Positions 60,475-64,000 of a DNA stretch of 64,000 nt are shown piece by piece. The stretch spans positions 2,935,688 to 2,999,687 of the forward strand of contig NZ_CP053187.1 of the NCBI RefSeq assembly GCF_013046825.1, read 5' to 3'. Numbering within the stretch: the stretch's first letter is position 1; each line of letters opens with the position of its first letter. The notes beneath the pieces were generated by a model that did no database searches, had not been told where the DNA came from, and worked only from the letters and a program-made list of their open reading frames with translations. The DNA comes from Turicibacter sanguinis. GTDB taxonomy: Bacteria; Bacillota_I; Bacilli_A; MOL361; Turicibacteraceae. The translations under genes were made by a program, and so were the position numbers.

Positions 60475-60512
60475 TAAAAAAATTATCTCCCCATAGGGAG
60501 ATAATTTTATTT
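60475..60512 (-). terminator. terminator of the spoVA operon
   Basis: 13-bp stem AAAATTATCTCCC/GGGAGATAATTTT with a 4-base loop; the spoVAF stop codon lies inside its right arm, so termination is immediate. Confidence 0.85.
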
Positions 60513-61970
60513 GGCTGAGGATTTTTTTTGATTTTGTTTTTGTTGATGATTATATCGATACGTGATAGGGAAACGAATAACTGTCCTGATAAGAGCTTTA
60601 AAATCAAATGGAACAAGTGGATATAAATAAGGTTTTCCAAAGCTTTTCATAGTAGCTAAGAAAATAAGACTTAGTATAATAGTCCCAACATACCCCCATA
60701 TTCCAAGCAAAGCCGTTCCAATAATAATAAATAACTTCAACATTTTATTGGCTAATCCAAGCTCATAGCTAGGTGTTACAAAGGCTCCTAAAGCTCCAAC
60801 AGCAACATAGAATAAAATTTCAGGTCCAAATAACCCGACATCAACCGCAACTTGACCAATTAAAATAGCAGACACGATCCCTAAAGCAGACGAAATTGAA
60901 GTGGGTGTATGAATAGAGGCCATCCTTAAAAATTCAATTCCAATCTCTCCAGCAATCACTTGTAAGATAATTGGAATATTTCCTTGTTCTTGAGGCCCGA
61001 TAAAATTAAGAAAGTCGGGTAAATACTCTGGGTGCAAAACAAATAATAGCCATGTTGGCATTAAAAAGATTGAAACAATGATGCCACCTAATCTAATGAT
61101 ACGAAGAAAAGTTCCGACAGCTGGTGTTTGACGATATTCTTCAACACTTGTTAAATGGTCAAAAAGGGTAACAGGCCCCAGAATAACACTTGGAGAAGTA
61201 TCGACTACGATTGCAATCATTCCTTGATATAAATGAGCTGCCACCACATCGGGTCTCTCAGTATATCGAACTAAAGGATACGGATTGTACACCTGTCCCG
61301 TGATAAACTCCTCTAATTCTTTATCGGTCATCGTTAATCCATCAACCTTAATCTGAGAAATACGTCTTTTAATTTCATCAACAATTACTGGATCAGCGAT
61401 ATCTTCAATATACATAATAGCAATATCTGTCTTAGATTGATCTCCGACTTTAAGAATTTCATTTCGAAGTTTTCCTGTACGGATACGTCGACGTGTTAAG
61501 GCTGTATTCACAATAATGTTTTCAGTATATCCATCTCGAGAACCACGAACGGTTTTTTCGGTGTCTGGCTCTGAAGGACCGCGACCTGGGTAGCTCCTTA
61601 CATCAACAATGAAAGCTTCAGTTTCCTCATCAATAATAATTCCAATTAATCCGCTTAAAACAGCAGTATAAATATCTTCTAATTTTTCCGTTGAATTAAC
61701 TTGTTGATGGACTAAACGATTATGAATGGTTTGCAAAACATCGTGACCTGGCTCAGGCAAACTATTTAAGAGTAATAACTGAGTCATTAAATCAACAATT
61801 AAATCCGAATTAATTAGACCAGTCACATAATAAAGTTGTAACCGTCGTCCCATGACAACAATTTCACGTTTACCAACATCAAAACTTTTTCCAATTCCTA
61901 ATCTTTCTTCTAAGATGGCTTGGTTTTCATCAATATTTTTTTCAACAGGTGTATATGGATCATAACCCAT
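60507..61970 (-). CDS. spoVAF: SpoVAF (GerA-type spore germination protein)
   Basis: A 487-residue inner-membrane protein of the GerA/SpoVAF family. The N-terminal half is soluble (NSTEKLEDIYTAVLSGLIGI, SYPGRGPSEPDTEKTVRGSR), and the C-terminal half (about 280-460) has five or so transmembrane helices (LGGIIVSIFLMPTWLLFV). In Bacillus SpoVAF is part of the spore dipicolinic acid channel locus and helps germination. It is the last gene of spoVAC-AD-AE-AF; the ATG at 61970 is 27 bases after spoVAE. Confidence 0.93.
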   Translation of the reverse strand: MGYDPYTPVEKNIDENQAILEERLGIGKSFDVGKREIVVMGRRLQLYYVTGLINSDLIVDLMTQLLLLNSLPEPGHDVLQTIHNRLVHQQVNSTEKLEDIYTAVLSGLIGIIIDEETEAFIVDVRSYPGRGPSEPDTEKTVRGSRDGYTENIIVNTALTRRRIRTGKLRNEILKVGDQSKTDIAIMYIEDIADPVIVDEIKRRISQIKVDGLTMTDKELEEFITGQVYNPYPLVRYTERPDVVAAHLYQGMIAIVVDTSPSVILGPVTLFDHLTSVEEYRQTPAVGTFLRIIRLGGIIVSIFLMPTWLLFVLHPEYLPDFLNFIGPQEQGNIPIILQVIAGEIGIEFLRMASIHTPTSISSALGIVSAILIGQVAVDVGLFGPEILFYVAVGALGAFVTPSYELGLANKMLKLFIIIGTALLGIWGYVGTIILSLIFLATMKSFGKPYLYPLVPFDFKALIRTVIRFPITYRYNHQQKQNQKKSSAK

Positions 61971-61997
61971 CGTATCCCACCTTCCCTTCTAATTCAA

Positions 61998-62348
61998 TCA
62001 TCCTTTTGGTTTAAAAATTAATGCGACGATAAAAGCAAATAAAATAGCAGATGTAATTCCTGCAGCTGTTAAGTCAAACATCCCCATCCCAATTCCTATG
62101 GCACCAATTTGCTCAGATTTTTCTAAAGCCCCATGAATGACTGAATGACCAAAGCTCATAATCGGTAATTGAGCTCCTGCTCCTGCGAATTCAATTAACT
62201 TATCATATAAATTGAAAACATCAAGTGCTGCCCCTATAACCACAAAACTACACGTAATATGTGCCGGAGTTAATTTAAAATAATCTAAAATCAGCTGTCC
62301 TAAGGCACAAATAATTCCTCCAACAATAAAAGCATTAAAAAATATCAT
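61998..62348 (-). CDS. spoVAE: SpoVAE (stage V sporulation protein AE, b type)
   Basis: A 116-residue membrane protein with about four helices; [21 protein letters not shown] and [21 protein letters not shown] are the SpoVAE/SpoVAC family signatures. With SpoVAC it forms part of the channel that moves Ca-dipicolinic acid into and out of the spore core. It is shorter than SpoVAC but clearly related to it. ATG at 62348. Confidence 0.93.
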   Translation of the reverse strand: MIFFNAFIVGGIICALGQLILDYFKLTPAHITCSFVVIGAALDVFNLYDKLIEFAGAGAQLPIMSFGHSVIHGALEKSEQIGAIGIGMGMFDLTAAGITSAILFAFIVALIFKPKG

Positions 62349-62386
62349 GTTGTCTATTCGCCTCTTTCTTTAATTAACATAAAATT

Positions 62387-63388
62387 CTACTCTGCAACTA
62401 GGGCAACAGCATGAGCGATACATGGAATTGTTTCTTTTTGTTGTAAAATAATTGGATTTAATAAAGCTCCAGTCGCAACAACTAAGACTCGTTTAAGTTT
62501 CTTTTCAAGTAATAACTTTTTAATATATCCATACGTGACAACAGCACAACATCCACAACCACTTCCTCCTGCAAAAACGGGTTGATCAGGAGAAAAGATT
62601 AATTTTCCACAATCATTATGGTTGGCACTAATATCATATCCATCACTTTTTAATATATCGATTAAAATAGGGCTACCACAATGAGCTAAATCACCTGTTA
62701 AGATTAAATCATAATAATTGGGTTGTAATCCAAAATCATCTAAATGTTGTTTAATCGTTTGAGCAGCAGCGGGAGCCATTGCCGATCCCATATCATTTGC
62801 ATTATTTTGAGCAGCATCGACGATCATTCCAACGGTTCCTGATTCAATACGAATAGGAGATTTTTTATGACTGACGATGGCAGCTCCTGAACCGGTTACC
62901 GTATATTGGGCCGTTTCCGGTTTTGGACCTCCATATTCTGTTGGATTGCGATATTGACGTTCAGCCGTTGAATTGTGACTGCTAGTTGCCGCTAAAGCAA
63001 CCTTTGCACTATCTGAATCTACAAAAATAGAACTCAGTAATAAAGATTCCATTGAAGTTGAACAGGCACCATATATTCCAAAGAAAGGAATATTAAATTC
63101 CCTAAACACATAATGAGTGGGAACTATTTGATTCACTAAATCACCTGCAAAAGATACTGTTATATCCTCATCTTTTAAATTACACTTATTTAAAACGGTC
63201 TGCACAGCACTTCTCATTAACTGCGATTCTGCCTGCTCCCACGATTTTTGACCACAGTAAGGCTCGTTATATTTTACATCAAAATATTCTTGTAAAGGAC
63301 CTTGAAACTCTAAAGGTCCAACCGCCGTTCCTGTCTCTTGTAAATAAACTGAATTTTCAAACTTCCATGATTGTTTTCCAACTCTCAT
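62387..63388 (-). CDS. spoVAD: SpoVAD (thiolase-like dipicolinic acid binding protein)
   Basis: SpoVAD has a thiolase fold without catalytic activity and binds dipicolinic acid at the inner membrane. The 333-residue protein has IYGACSTSMESLLLSSIFV with the cysteine region, NDMGSAMAPAAAQTI, and GGSGCGCCAVVTYGYIKK near the C-terminus. No membrane segment, in line with a peripheral protein. It lies between spoVAC and spoVAE in the standard order. Confidence 0.95.
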   Translation of the reverse strand: MRVGKQSWKFENSVYLQETGTAVGPLEFQGPLQEYFDVKYNEPYCGQKSWEQAESQLMRSAVQTVLNKCNLKDEDITVSFAGDLVNQIVPTHYVFREFNIPFFGIYGACSTSMESLLLSSIFVDSDSAKVALAATSSHNSTAERQYRNPTEYGGPKPETAQYTVTGSGAAIVSHKKSPIRIESGTVGMIVDAAQNNANDMGSAMAPAAAQTIKQHLDDFGLQPNYYDLILTGDLAHCGSPILIDILKSDGYDISANHNDCGKLIFSPDQPVFAGGSGCGCCAVVTYGYIKKLLLEKKLKRVLVVATGALLNPIILQQKETIPCIAHAVALVAE

Positions 63389-63425
63389 TTAAATCATCAT
63401 CCTTTTAAAAATTTATCGGTTACCT

Positions 63426-63923
63426 TTAACGTAATGTTAAAATAATCATCTTAATTGCTTCTTCAGATGTCATTTGAACAATTCCAAATTCAATTAAGTA
63501 ATAACGGATTATTCCAAATACGTATGCTGAAATAACAGCAAAGACAATAACTGCACCTGCAAGTTTAAATAAATTAGTTGCAATCCCTAAGACCACACCT
63601 TCACTCTTACTTTCAAGGGCAGCAGATGTTAAAGAATTTGCAAACCCTGTAATGGGAACGAACGCACCGGCTTTTGCAATCTGTCCAAAATCATCATAAA
63701 CACCTAGTCCAGTGAGAATTGAAGTAATTAAAATAATGGTAACAGTTGCTAAGGTACTCGCCGTTTCACGGACATACCCTAGCCAATGAACATTAATTTC
63801 AATGAGTGCCTGACCAAAGACACAAATCAGTCCACCAAAGAAAAAAGAAACGAGAGCATTCTTAAAGTAATTTGGTTTGATAGCATGTTTTTGTATGACT
63901 TCATCATATTTTTTAGTTTTCAA
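63426..63923 (-). CDS. spoVAC: SpoVAC (dipicolinic acid channel protein)
   Basis: SpoVAC is the mechanosensitive-like membrane channel of the SpoVA complex. The 165-residue protein has about five helices with FFFGGLICVFGQALIEINVH and AKAGAFVPITGFANSLTSAA. It starts with TTG at 63923, preceded by GGTG at about 8 bases. As no spoVAA or spoVAB appears before it within the remaining 77 bases, the operon probably begins here, as in Clostridia that have the short spoVAC-AD-AE set. Confidence 0.95.
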   Translation of the reverse strand: MKTKKYDEVIQKHAIKPNYFKNALVSFFFGGLICVFGQALIEINVHWLGYVRETASTLATVTIILITSILTGLGVYDDFGQIAKAGAFVPITGFANSLTSAALESKSEGVVLGIATNLFKLAGAVIVFAVISAYVFGIIRYYLIEFGIVQMTSEEAIKMIILTLR

Positions 63924-63963
63924 AACTTTTCACCACTCTTAATTATTTTTCTTTTTCTACTTT

Positions 63964-63993
63964 TAATATGACTTTTTTTGATAAATTTATTAG
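63964..63993 (-). promoter_or_regulatory. candidate sigma-G/F promoter of the spoVA operon
   Basis: Minus strand -35 CTAATA (63988-63993), 17-base spacer, -10 CATATTA (63964-63970). The -10 fits the forespore consensus CATnnTA; the -35 resembles TGAATA in four of six. spoVA is sigma-G dependent in Bacillus. The left half only is inside the window, and there is no room to check further upstream. Confidence 0.5.
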
Positions 63994-64000
63994 TTTATTG

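Overview
The window reads as chromosomal DNA of a low-GC, spore-forming member of the Firmicutes. Gene content and order resemble the Bacillus housekeeping core, but spacing, missing genes and inserted genes point to a more distant lineage, possibly Turicibacter or a relative; the genus is an inference from overall style, not from a search. All protein genes use the standard code, most have strong AGGAGG-type ribosome binding sites, and most units end in clear hairpin plus T-run terminators. No rRNA, tRNA, CRISPR array, prophage or intact insertion sequence was seen.

Region 1 (1-23.9 kb, mostly minus strand) is the gmk-to-recG block known from Bacillus: gmk, rpoZ, priA, fmt, rsmB, rlmN, prpC, prkC, rsgA, rpe, thiN, spoVM, rpmB, yloU, fakA, recG. 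The block is interrupted twice: by a cyclophilin / flavodiiron / TraX / cvfB / two yitT insertion between fmt and rsmB, and by a three-gene SHOCT/DUF2089 regulator operon between spoVM and rpmB. coaBC and def are absent from their usual places. A 26-residue SpoVM gene (5669-5749) and a 56-residue Cys-rich gene (15866-16036) are too short for routine ORF calling.

Region 2 (24-39 kb) is accessory: rqcH, a VanW protein, an uncharacterised VWA-like protein, a DnaQ-BRCT exonuclease, a putative sensory [FeFe]-hydrogenase module (thioredoxin-like ferredoxin, hydrogenase with PAS domain, SpoIIE-type phosphatase), a VanY peptidase, and a spore-coat locus. That locus holds the most unusual object here: a compact, ORF-less group I intron (about 35686-36114) at the very start of a CotZ/CotY-family coat gene. 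Its 5' splice-site helix uses a perfect Shine-Dalgarno sequence (AGGAGGT) as the exon strand, so splicing, folding and translation start are physically linked. Convergent to it is a CotO-like coat gene with a perfect sigma-K-type promoter -10 element, followed by a rodA-type SEDS gene.

Region 3 (39-53.9 kb, minus strand) carries addA-addB, HU, spoIVA, a spoVIF-like gene, gpsA, der, a six-S1-domain rpsA homologue and cmk, an order close to the Bacillus cmk-to-hbs block.

Region 4 (54-64 kb) has an acidic tail-anchored protein of unknown function, a ferredoxin, rluB, spmB, spmA, dacB, a 47-residue Lys-rich small protein, scpB, scpA, and the spoVAC-AD-AE-AF operon cut near its promoter by the window edge. 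Taken together the window is rich in sporulation genes (spoVM, cotZ, cotO, spoIVA, spoVIF, dacB-spmA-spmB, spoVA), and matches to sigma-E, sigma-K and sigma-G promoter consensus sequences can be read upstream of most of them. Functions are family assignments by eye; no database search was run.
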